Assembly: GCA_947034885.2 (NCBI GenBank)
Contig: OX344756.2
Location: 16,984,098 to 17,048,097, forward strand
DNA length: 64,000 bases
DNA from: Thuidium tamariscinum
Taxonomy: Eukaryota; Streptophyta; Bryopsida; Hypnales; Thuidiaceae
Reading direction: 5' to 3'
Both the position numbers and the translations under genes were made by a program. The first letter of the stretch is position 1, and every line of letters begins with the position of its first letter. The notes below the pieces were generated by a model. It saw nothing but the letters and a program-made list of their open reading frames with translations. It had not been told where the DNA came from and did no database searches. Below, one piece after another: positions 45,824 through 56,433 of this stretch.

Positions 45824-47899
45824 CTCTTTTGTGATTTCAACAACACCATGCAAACCATAGCACTCCCCAATCATAGTACGTGCAATTGCACCATACAGTG
45901 CATCACTCCCAAAAGGATCTCTGAAGCCAAATTCATTTGTTTGAATCCTCCATTTGTTACCTTCAAACAAAATACAAATTAAATAACAAAAAATTAGTAT
46001 AAGTTGAAAATTTAGATCTTCACAAACCTCCAACTGATACATGAAAAATTATATATTTTATGAATTGTCACAAAGTAGAGCATATAACAAATGATTATTA
46101 CTAATTTGAATAAGTTATGAATACACTAATTTGAGTAAGTTATAATTACATTGATTTGAGTATGTTATGAATACTTTCCAAAGGAAATCTAGGTTAAGTC
46201 TTAGGAACTAGTGGCTACAAACTCCAAATTCAAACTGACCTTCCTGATGGTTTTCAAGCTTATCAAACCACTGTTGGAATTCTTGATGGGAAGAATTCCG
46301 CTTTGGCTTGGGACAACCTAACTTCCTGTGAGCTCTAATTTGGCATCTCGGATCAAGCTGCTTCGACGATCCCTCACATTCTTATTGACCATTTTTGATA
46401 GGCCACCATTTGGTCCTAGAGGTCCCTAAGCTTTCAAGAACTCAAGGGTGATTGCAAGAAACACTTGTTCTATTTGTTGAGTTTTACTACAATACTCGTG
46501 ACTTTTTCTAGAGTACTTTAAAATTAGAAAATTAATTTGGAAAAAATTTGAAAAATATGAATAATGTATACACCTCTAAGATGAAGGTTTTTGCTGAAGG
46601 AAATTGATAGAAAAATTCTCTAAGTAGGAGAACTTAAAAAGCGCCAAACCTCAAGAAAATACATACTTTCATGTTTTAATTTGGGAAAATTAATAAAAAT
46701 AAGTAAATAAAAAAAATAAAAAGTGGCCATTTGCAACAACTCTATGGAGATGGTCATTCATCAAAAAAATCACTAAAATAATACTTTATATGTTTCAAAA
46801 TACAACCAGAAGGAAGCTTACTTTGTGGACTTCCACACAACATAAAAATAACTTTTTTCAAAATCCCTCACATGGAGAGCTGTGAGTCTACTAGAAGACC
46901 ATCTCATCCAAATTTCATCTCAAAATCATTAAAAAAAGGTACTCTTTAGTGACTGAAAACCCCTAAACTGCTAAGTGTGACTGTGACATTCATTCACTAG
47001 TACTATTTTGAAATCAAACTATTTTTGAAAATTATGAAAAAATTATAGAATGTGTATGGTACCTATGAGTATCTTCCCTATAAATCTTGAGTAATTTCGA
47101 GCCAAAACATAGAAGTTATGGCCAAAAAACAAATCAGCACACTAGGTGTGACAGAAAATAGGACAAGTGTTTCTTGCAATTGCCCTCAACCTTTGCCAAA
47201 TCATTCTCCTTGATGTCAAAAGAAATCATCATGGCCTCAAAGAGAATCTCATTAGTGGGATACATTATTGAATTTGAGAATCTCCTGAGAAGGAGTTTGC
47301 TCACAACCTCAGTTTGCTTGATCTGAAAAGACAATGCAAACAATGCAAAGTAACTGTTCAACATGGCTATTCAATGTAATTGCATAGTAAAGGCACAAAC
47401 AATTAGGTAACTTAGCATTTGGAAAGAAGCCAAAACAACATTTTACAACAAAAAATCAAAAGTAAAACATAGAAAAGGATTATACCTTCACTTGTGTAGG
47501 GTTGCAACATGGCATAATGTCTTTACATTTCTCCATGGCAATTTCCAATGCCCTTGTGGTAGAGAGTAGTTGCTGTCGAAGCAACTCATTGTCCTTTATG
47601 AGTTTTGCATAGTGCCTTTTCTGGACCGCATCCATAGGAACACTAAAGTATTCCTTACCTTGTTGATGGTTGGGAGGAATAGTAGATGTCCTTTTTTGTC
47701 TTTCAATCTGTCCAACGAGGGTACTACTAATTCTGGTGACATGAGCTTCTACTCCTCTATTCAAGCTTTGCATAGCAAATCCCCTACTGGACTGGCTCCC
47801 ATGAGATGGAGTGATGTTCAAATGACGTCCTCTATGCACTAGAGTTTTAAACTGTGCCTTTAAGGCAGCCAGTCGTTTAACCTCTTGTTGGCTAGGCAT
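45824..47899 (-). CDS. Unidentified multi-exon gene, probably transposon-borne
   Basis: I do not recognise the protein. Four exon-like blocks follow one another on the minus strand. 47899-47483 starts MPSQQEVKRL, has a leucine- and glutamine-rich likely coiled coil (LIKDNELLRQQLL) and ends at a GTATAA donor. About 47334-47190 follows a TTTTCAG acceptor and contains MYPTNEILFEAMM. About 46397-46210 is rich in charged residues (LGCPKPKRNSSHQEFQQWF). 45968-45824 holds FGFRDPFGSDALYGAI and ends ITKE-stop. The third block has its own stop, so it may not join the fourth. The intron between blocks 2 and 3 holds a 740-bp mobile element. The gene diverges from the Plavaka-like transposase, so it may be that element's second gene. 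Exon order and the true start are uncertain. Confidence 0.4.
46446..47185. mobile_element. Element with GGGTGATTGCAAGAAACA ends, copy 3, inside an intron
   Basis: The left end GGGTGATTGCAAGAAACACT is mirrored by the right end AGTGTTTCTTGCAATTGCCC; the matching ends extend about 27 bp. TCAA flanks both sides (46442-46445 and 47186-47189), in line with the 4-bp duplications of its relatives at 24.5 and 41.7 kb. Confidence 0.65.
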
Positions 47900-48312
47900 T
47901 GAAATTTTCAGAGTCACTAGTATTCAGGTCCTCCGTATACTCCAGGTCCTACACAAACATAGTTTTATGAGCTTGCTCAGAATTAGAGTTATGGACTTCA
48001 TTCTTAAAATCTTCACGCATGAATGCTTAACATTGCTTAATATTGAGATATCATAAACACTACAAAAATAATTTTTAGGTGTTGCAAATCAATTAAACAC
48101 AAAACTGAAGCCATGTGCAACTCTCTCTCATTCAAGAAAAAAGGTTTGCAAATTGCAACAAAAATGAAGATTACTGCAGCGCATGTCTCATGGAGAATGC
48201 AACTTGAACAGAACAGAATTGTCACGCAATTTGAACACAAGCCATCACACAATAAAACTGTTATTCAACTTGAACACAATTTTAATGCATCTTGAATGCA
48301 ACTTGAATGACT

Positions 48313-48503
48313 TAAGCTTCCTGAAATAAGTTATCATGCGAATCAAAGTTTCCCGCTCCCGCTGAATCGGCCGAACCTCTAGACCAAACCTGGAGGAGAG
48401 GTTTGGAACGAGGTTTGAAGGCACAAGAACCTTCGTCATCTTTGATCTTGCAAGCCAGCGTTGTATGTGCATTGCGCAAGTCAGGAATCTTCCACTCTCG
48501 TCC
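48313..48503 (-). CDS. Exon-like open segment, unknown product
   Basis: After a GCTAG acceptor-like site at about 48502, a frame without ATG reads GREWKIPDLRNAHTTL, goes on through VWSRGSADSAGAGNF, and ends in a stop at about 48311. Its amino-acid composition and GC content are more coding-like than the spacer. A second frame is open over the same bases, so the call is weak. It could be a terminal exon of an older gene, or part of the unidentified minus-strand gene. Confidence 0.2.
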
Positions 48504-48509
48504 CTAGCA

Positions 48510-50328
48510 AATACCAAAAAAATTCAGTGTGTTTTATTGTCGTAATTGCATTCCTCAAACATCTTGATATTGCCCCGACACCCGTCATTCTCGCAATCAA
48601 TCGCCTTAGTCAACTAAGCTCTCAATCTCAAGAATGTTGCGCCTCTCGCAAACACACCGCACCTCTCGCCTTGTCCTAACCATAGCTCTCACGGACGCCT
48701 TCGACATTCCCTGGTGTCATGCCACCGCTCAAAACTTTGTCACGAAAGCATGTTGGAATTTCTAATGGAAGAGGCTAATGAGATCTTGAAAACTGTGAAA
48801 TGGCTGTGATGAACACACCTGCTAAAAGAGAGAGAAAGCACCGTCCCACTTTCCATAAGCGAAACAAGTGAAGAAAGGTAAGTTTCCATCCATCTTACAA
48901 ATAAAGTTTTCATTCATTTTGATTGATGTAATAGGTACGGGCAACAATTTAACAAGTTAGTGGTGTAACATGATGACTCTGAATTTCCAAAATCAATCTC
49001 AGATTAGAAAGTTGGACGGAAACAACAGCCTCGCCTTCGACATTTGAGCTTCAATGTTGTAGCGATTGTAGGTGCGTAAGGGGCCAAGATATGGCGTGAG
49101 GGGCCGGGATCCAAGTGCGTGCAGTGCTTGCTGCTCACTTTCTGGACGGAGGCTTGACTCAATTAGTTTCGAGGTGCAGGGGCTTGGTCCGTGAGCTCTA
49201 CAAACACCGCCGTGTTCTGTCCAAGTGTTTGAGTTCTCTTAGTAATCGAGTTAGTGGTACTGGAGGTTTGCTACCGACTGGCTAGATCTTGAAAGTCTTA
49301 TGCTTCTTCTGACTTGCGATGCACAAACTTGATCGTACTATGTTTCAATGTTTCTTGATCGTCTTAAGATTGTCTTAGGAGGTGTCTGCATTGTTGCCCA
49401 ATGGCTCGTTATCTTAGAGCCAAGAAATGTTGATTTGAATTCCAATGGAATTCTGTTATGGACGACTCTTAAGCCTTAAGGACATGGACACACACAACGG
49501 AGTTTTCAGAGTTTACTCGCAGTTTGTTTGAGACAAATTACTTAGGTGGGAGCCATTGATGCTCATTGCAGATTGTAAGTACATGGGACAATCACAATTA
49601 TGGACTGAACGATGCAGGCAAAGAGTATGATGGGGAAGATGCCAATCAGCAGGTGATGCTCGACTTTCTAAACGAAGCTCCTGATAGCTCGATGTAAGGC
49701 GCAAGTCCCCTGTTTGCTTGCATCGAGGTATTCAGGTTTGAGGGCCCATTGAATCCGTCTGAGAAAGTGGGTGGGCAAGGGTTATGTATTGAGTCAGATT
49801 TTCTGGTTAGGATTTTGTGTTGGGATTGTCGTATTTTGTTCATTTGCAAATTAGATCATGCTATGAGACTTTCTCTAGTTGGCATTGGCGGAGTCCATCT
49901 GGTATATGATTCTTCACTCTCCTAGGAGACTTATTCTATGCTTGCAAGAGTATATTCTAGTGATTGGTTTTTTTACCAGTATTAGTTTGATCCTAATTTC
50001 CTTACCTTACTATGTTGAGATAAGGCATACTTTGATTATGATCTCCTTACCTTATTATTTTCAGATTGTTTTATTCCAATGTTTTTTCTCAATGTGTAGC
50101 TTTTGGTCTATGCAGATATTACCTAGACTATTGCTCGATAACTTGGAGCCACTGGTGAACCTTGGTAAATACTACTAATTTTAATTGATTTGGGAGCATA
50201 TGATTCTTGAATATATCAGATAAGATTTGATGTTGATTCACGTATTTCTTTCTACAAGTGGTGGACACGGAGAAGCATTGTAATTATAAGATCCTTTTTT
50301 CTTTTCTTGAAAGAGAGCAGTTGGTGTT
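48510..50328. other. Divergent intergenic region between two transposon-like genes
   Basis: GC content rises at 49,050-49,300 (GGCGTGAGGGGCCGGGATCC). Short open frames have no domain. It could hold divergent promoters and first exons for the minus-strand gene and the plus-strand transposase, but none could be defined. Confidence 0.3.
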
Positions 50329-53300
50329 GTGATAAGATTGCTAGGGTTTGGACTAAAGACGAATCTGGATTGTCCTTATTGTGGGACTAAAAGATTTTCA
50401 AGCTCTGCAGGACTATCCATCCATGTAAAAAGATGCCGTAGTTTGTCTAGAACTACAAATCGACCTAAATTTGGTGAAACTCACAATGTCCCACCAAGTA
50501 CTAGTAGTGCACCTCCACTACCAATGGCAATCCAAATTGAAGCTGATGAGCCTTGCAGTTCTAGACAACCATTTCCAGATTCTCGAATATTATTCCCAAC
50601 TCATAAGGAGACTCAAGAAGAGCTTTTTTAAGTAGCCAATTTGTTGAAGACTATATTCACATGGAGATGGGTGACTTAACAACAACAATGGCTAGCTCTT
50701 TTGATTCGACATTTCACCTTATTGACTTCATGCGGAGTTGCAAAACCAAACAAGGATTGTCAACCATTAACATGAATGCACTATTAAACTTTCTCTTTGA
50801 TTCACGGTTTAATATCAATGAAGTCATTGTGAGAAGTGCTCACGATGTTGATAAATGGGAACAAAACCTGTACAATTCAAAAGATGTAAGTTTTTTACTC
50901 TTAAATTTGGTTTGATTTTTTATTGTTTCAAGTGTTTGAACATATAATTTCAATTCATATTTATATTTTTTCTTTCACAAAATCATTTTAAAGATCTCAC
51001 AAAGATGGTTGTTGAAATTGGCTAGGGTTGGCAACAACAGATTCTCTCAGAATTTGGTGAACTAGAGGTTGTGCTACATCACAGGGACTCTATCCAAGCT
51101 CTTGCATCTCTATTTGGTGCACCTAATAATGCTGAAGGTTTTAAGCTAGCTCCTACTACCGTACTAAACAATGATGGAGAGCAGATATTTTCAACACCAC
51201 ACACATGTGAATGCATTAGATGTTTTTTCAGCAGTTTAGAAGACTGCGAGTTCCCAACTGTGGGAACGCTGTCGGGAACTGCCACATCTGCGATCTGACG
51301 TGGTTGAGAGACTTCCACGTCAGATAATAATATTAAAAAAATTTAAAAAATAATTTTTTAAGAAAAAAATTATTTTTTAATTTTTTAATTATATTTTATT
51401 CTGACTGTTCACAGCCTTGGGAACAGGCCTGAAACAGTCTTCTAATCTCCCAAAAAACATCTAATGGTGGGAAGCTATGCAGGTAGTGTATTTAACCTTC
51501 AAATATAAGTGGTTCCCATAGCTTGTTGTAGGTTACTCTCTCTTGTGTGCATGCTACAAGAGATGCAAGTATTGGAGTAAATGGCAGCTTTAATTACTTG
51601 TCAATCATGAAGTTATGCCATTTAAGTAGAGAATGTCAGGGTTGGCTTTTTTCACTATATTTTCACAAATTGTAATGTTTAAGGACTAATTACTTGTTAA
51701 ATATATACATACTTGAATTGTAATTTATAAGTCAAAAATAATCTCAACAATTTTAGAATCATGCGGTTGATGGATTTGCAGAAGCATGTGGGGTGTGAAG
51801 GAAGTGTGGTGGCTCCTCTCATGTTTTACAGTGACCAGACAAGCCTTTCCAATAATATGAGAGTGACTGGGTATCCATTAGTGATGTCCATAGCAAACAT
51901 CTTGTGCGAAAAACGACAAATAGAGGATGGACATGTTCTACTAGCAACATTGCCAATAGTTGCTTCTAATGCAAGTTCGTTTATTCACTGAAATATCCCC
52001 ATAGCATGGAATCCTAAAATTGAAGTTAGTTGATACAACAATTTTAGATATTGACCTAATTTTATCTCATAACATGTAGGCAATCGAGAGTTATTACATG
52101 TTAGAAGATTGAAGCTTTTGCACAAATGCTTGAAGATTGTACCAGCACCACTTAAAGCTACAAGTTATAGGTAACTTCTTTCAGGGATGGGACCTTGCGA
52201 ACAATCCCAAAACTAGCTAAATTTTGCTTTGTTTCTACTTGATTTTTTCATGTCCGTGTAAATTCAAAAAAATCTTCCAAATATGAACATTTGGCTAATT
52301 GTTGTGAACATGTTTTGGGATTGTTGACCTTGCACGAAAGTTCAATCAATGTAGCAAGAAAGTAGTATTGGGCATGTTTCTAGTTTGGACTCTAATAGTT
52401 TTGTGGTAATTTGGATATGTTCTAGGGGGCTTACATTGATTGATCCATTGGGCATACCACAATTTGTTTATCCATTATTGTATGCATATATTTGCGACCA
52501 TCCTGAAGGTTGCAAGGTGAGCTTTCATTTTATTCACAATGTGCATTTCTATTTGCAATTTCAAAAATTACAATAGTTTATAAATAGACATGGACATGTA
52601 TTTTAAATTTAAATTTAGATTTATTTTCTTACTATGTATCTTGTATGCTGGTTACGTCAACATATGATACAAATGTTTGCAAACTTCCATGCAGCTTATG
52701 CCTCTACCCTAAAGAAAACCTCAACAATGTGAACAAAACATTTGAAGCTTGAACTGAGCTAAACATGAAGGAGATTTATAGGAATATGCAGGGTTTATCA
52801 AAACATGAATCAGATCCCATTTCAAAGAGGTGGTCCTTGCATGCTGTAGAGGTAAGAATATCCCTTAAATTATTGAAACATAAGTTGGATGCTTTCAAAT
52901 TGACATTATTAAGAGCTCTAGCTTATAAATCCTTGAGTAGTTTGGAATATTAGATAGTATAGAATAAAATATAAAATCACACATAGACAACCATTTATGC
53001 AGTATTGTTATCTGTATATACTAGTGCTCTTTATGGGGCTTCAACAGTGGAGAAACAGCTATGGGAAATCCCTATAAAGCATTACATGTGGACATTTTAC
53101 ACCAAAGTGATTTGGGGATCTTTAAGTTGTTGTTTGGCATCATTAGAGATATTGCAGCTGAAAGCCCTCGTGCACACATTCTACATGAGCTTGACAATCG
53201 ACTTATGCGACTTAAAGCAAGAGCCCGCTTTGCACATTTTTGCATTGATTTCCAGGCAATGAGAAGGGGGGTTATTTCTATTCACAAGCAAACTTTGTTG

Positions 53301-54486
53301 CCTTTGAACATATATCCATGATGCAGGTAATTTGTTTACATGATGTATTTGCTTACATAGCTACTTTATTTGAATCTGGCATTTATCGTGAGCTTGTAAT
53401 AATGTATCCCTAATTTGAATGTGTATAGGTCATTATTTTTTGCATGGTTGGCTTATACAAGGATCATATCATCCAAGCCATGGTATACTTTTTAGAATGG
53501 TATGTATGTGCTTGCAGAAGCCCTTCCCATACTATAAAAAGCTTGCAGACCATGCAGGATTTGATGACAAGGTAATTTATAAACCTGGTCGTTACTTAGA
53601 TCTTGTTCAAATTTACAATGACTTGAGATTTATTTCCATGCTTATATTGTTCATAAGTTATGCTATTTGACAACAAAATCAATGACTTGGTTTATATTTT
53701 TACTTTAGAAATTTATACATAAGATCTCATGCAACTTTTTGTTGGTGTGTTTGTTCATAGTAGTATTGGCCTTCAAGAGGGCTTTGTCAGAATGGCAAAA
53801 ATCAAGTTTTAATACTGTCAAGATTCATGCCATTTTGCTTCATCAATCCAAAGGTGAGGATTGCCTTGGGAATATTCTACTAACATGTTTGAGCAAATGC
53901 ACATTGCACTTATGAAGAGAGCATACAGGGCAAGTAATAGAAGAGAGGCAAATGCACAGATTGTCAAACACAACCGTAGACTTGAAGCTCTAAGGATTGC
54001 CAAGCAAGAAATTGATTGTGTAGAGAATGCAAAAACAAAGAAGAAAACAACTCTTCATAAGGTAATTTCTATAGAGTTTAATGCTTCTTAGTTCATTTAT
54101 ATCATTTTTGCTTCTTTGCAAAGTTTTTGTGTTTAAAGATATGCAATGCTTTTTCCTTGTGTGGTGCACATATGATTTTATATTGGGAATTGATCTATTG
54201 TCATTTTTTTGCAATGTAACTCATGTCATTCTAGGCAATAGAAATGGGCATGAATGTTATTGGTGGAGTAGCCTTTAACATCCACAAATCATGGTTAAGA
54301 AGAGATATTATTTCCTTATGCTGCACTCCGGCTTCAAGCATTGATGATACACGCAAGAGAAGATATTCAATGGTGGTTGTACCTATAGTTGTACGAAATT
54401 TGGTGAAAGAACAACTAGAAGTCTGCAAGCATTTATATGAGGCTTTGCATGCATATGAAGTGGCACATGATGTTTGCATTGGAGAG
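50329..54486 (+). pseudogene. Plavaka/KDZ-type transposase, intron-rich and broken
   Basis: DNA transposase related to the Plavaka branch of the CACTA-like (CMC) group. Features in family order: an N-terminal C2H2 finger (CPYCGTKRFSSSAGLSIHVK, about 50,370); a YRDP-like block LHHRDSIQALASLFGAP; CEWWEAMQ; the catalytic-region signature APLMFYSDQTSLSNN (about 51,806); PEGCK; LHVDILHQSDLGIFK (about 53,090); AFEHISMMQ; and STNMFEQMHIALMKRAYRAS before 54,060. Supported exons include 50631-50885, 51026-51482 (MITE inside), 51782-about 51990, about 52082-52170, 52426-52516 and 54235-54486, with GT-AG borders. Damage: frame changes near 50,630, 53,070, 53,268 and 53,860, a TGA at 52750-52752, and the MITE. 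The first residue is not defined. No complete protein can be read. Confidence 0.8.
51214..51466. repeat. MITE, CATTAGA...TCTAATG family, copy 5, inside a transposase exon
   Basis: The left end CATTAGATGTTTTTT, leading to AGAAGACTG at 51245, is mirrored by 51435-51466 (CAGTCTTCTAATCTCCC, then AAAAAACATCTAATG). Interior landmarks are ACGTGGTTGAGAGACTTCCA and an AT-rich core. Removing exactly 51214-51466 joins TGTGAATG to GTGGGAAGC and restores the reading CEWWEAMQ. Confidence 0.85.
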
Positions 54487-54623
54487 GTAATTACAATGTT
54501 ACTAAAGTACACTATATTGTGAGTTTTGTATATGTAAACAAGTGCTTGGAGTTACTATTTACTATAACACAATACTTTAATATACCAATTGAGTTTTGTT
54601 TTTTGTTTTTTTGTTTTTACTTA

Positions 54624-54735
54624 GGGTATGTTCTCACTTGATGTTAGAGGTGTTGTTTGGAAGGTGAATTTGTTCCTGAATTCATTCTTAAGACCCTCTA
54701 TAACAACACTTTTAACACCAAGTGGAAACAAACCC
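54624..54735. mobile_element. Small Tourist-like MITE, 112 bp
   Basis: TTA flanks both sides (54621-54623, 54736-54738). The ends GGGTATGTTCTCACTTGATG and CACCAAGTGGAAACAAACCC pair with few mismatches, and the arms continue (AGAGGTGTTG with CAACACTTTTA). GGG ends and a TTA target fit PIF/Harbinger. Confidence 0.7.
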
Positions 54736-54967
54736 TTAGGCTTTTATCAAAGTGAATTAAGAAATTTATTAAGTAGCTTCAATTAATAAAGTAATTCTTT
54801 TGAACCAATTCAAAATCAAATTAATAGATCTTCATTATTTTTGGAATGAATTGAACCAATTGAAGTAAGTAAATTTGATACCTAAAGCTACTTTAATAAG
54901 TTGCATTGTTACTTAACTTAATCAACATATCTACAGGTGTTTAGCGTGGTTAAGACAGTGGCAATTA

Positions 54968-55000
54968 CACTATAAGAAATAGGTGTTTTTGGGAACGTTA
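54968..55000 (+). repeat. CACTA terminal repeat (left)
   Basis: It begins CACTATAAGAAATAGGTG and then TTTTTGGGAACG. The matching inverted end is not in the window. Confidence 0.75.
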
Positions 55001-55129
55001 TAAAAACCAAGGAAATACGTCACTGTTGACAAGATTTCGATCAACGTTGATGTCCCCTAAAATCCATTATAAAAAAAAAGCAAAAAACGTGCCAAAATTT
55101 TTTTGGACGCGTGAAAATGTGGCTTGTTT

Positions 55130-55560
55130 TTTTTTGACGTCACAGTGAGCATGGTCTTCAGAACTTTGTAGAAGGCTCCATGTGGAGGGGTTCAGCCGTC
55201 CACATAAGCTCTTTTTGTGGCGGGCAGTGCCACATTGTAACTTTTTTCATCCAAGCCCTTGCAGACCGGGGCAATGACGTGGACTTCTTGAAAATCTGAG
55301 GTGGAATCTTAAAAAAGCTGATGTGGACTTCTTGTAAAATCTGAGATGGATTCTTAAAAATGATGACGTGGACTTCTTGAAATTTCTGACATGGACTTCT
55401 TGAAAATCTGACGTGGACGAGCCACGTCAGCTTTTCCTTCAGTGTTGTATGCCTGTTGGTATAGCTATGTCTTGTTTTTCTTGACATTTTTAATGACGCG
55501 TTTGTGTTTTACTTGATGTCATTTGTGACAGATGCTTGTTCACAAGAACGACAACCGAAA
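55130..55560. repeat. CACTA subterminal repeats
   Basis: Units of about 40-55 bp recur: ATGACGTGGACTTCTTGAAA, then TGATGTGGACTTCTTG, GATGACGTGGACTTCTTG, GACATGGACTTCTTGAAAAT and TGACGTGG/CCACGTCA. Such arrays bind the element's own DNA-binding protein in En/Spm; that role here is inference. The minus-strand open frame 55158-55487 reads through these repeats and is not a gene. Confidence 0.65.
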
Positions 55561-56433
55561 CTCAGAATGACGTACAAGTGATTTTGCTGTGCACTATAAT
55601 GCGTCGACGAGAATGTCACAATTGACATCCAATAGAGCAATGTCAATTATCTGAAGCCATAGAGCGTGTTCCTGTGAACGTTCTAGAAAACATGCAGTAC
55701 AAGCATTTGTCCTCAGCGACGTCTTCACAATGGTGTACAGTAGAGAAGCTTTGTTTGTGAAGACGTCTTAAAGCGTTACCACCAATGTTTCAAGTTAACA
55801 AGGTATGTCAACACTTTCCTTCCTCTCTCATGTGCCTACTCATCATTTGAGAAATCATACAACATTGATGAATCTAAAGAAATTAGTCCAAGTATAGCTC
55901 CTGCACATGAAGGGATAAAGCTCTGCAATTGCTCATGCACACAATAGAAGACCCTCACAATGCAATTTTGACCATGGCGTTTTGCAAGAGAAATGGAAAG
56001 CAAAGGATATGTAATTGCCAAGTACAAGGTCTTCTCCTATACAATATGTTCCAATGGAAGTACTAAGTTTTTTGGTAGACCTGCTCTCCCTTTAGGTAGG
56101 CCACTTGCTGCATGAACAGTAGCATGCAGAACTTCCTCATATTTGACTACTGAGAAAGAGTTCCACTTGTGTTTCGTGTGAATGAAGCCCATACAGTACT
56201 CGTCTCAGTAAACATCAAACAAAACTCATATGCCTGACTCCCTTGACATCCAAGTGGACATGGTGGACACCGTATTACTTCTTCCGACTAGCGTCGTTTT
56301 TCTTTGAGCTTCTGCCCTGTAGATTCCGTAGACAAGCATTGAACATTAGCCTTTGAATAAGGTAAACCATTCGAACTCTCTTTGCATGCATAAGAGTGAA
56401 ATGAGACTTTTAAGCTACAATGACGTTGAAATT

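Noticed and set aside
55158..55487. 109-residue repetitive minus-strand frame
   Set aside because: It reads through CACTA subterminal repeats; the protein repeats simply copy the DNA repeats.
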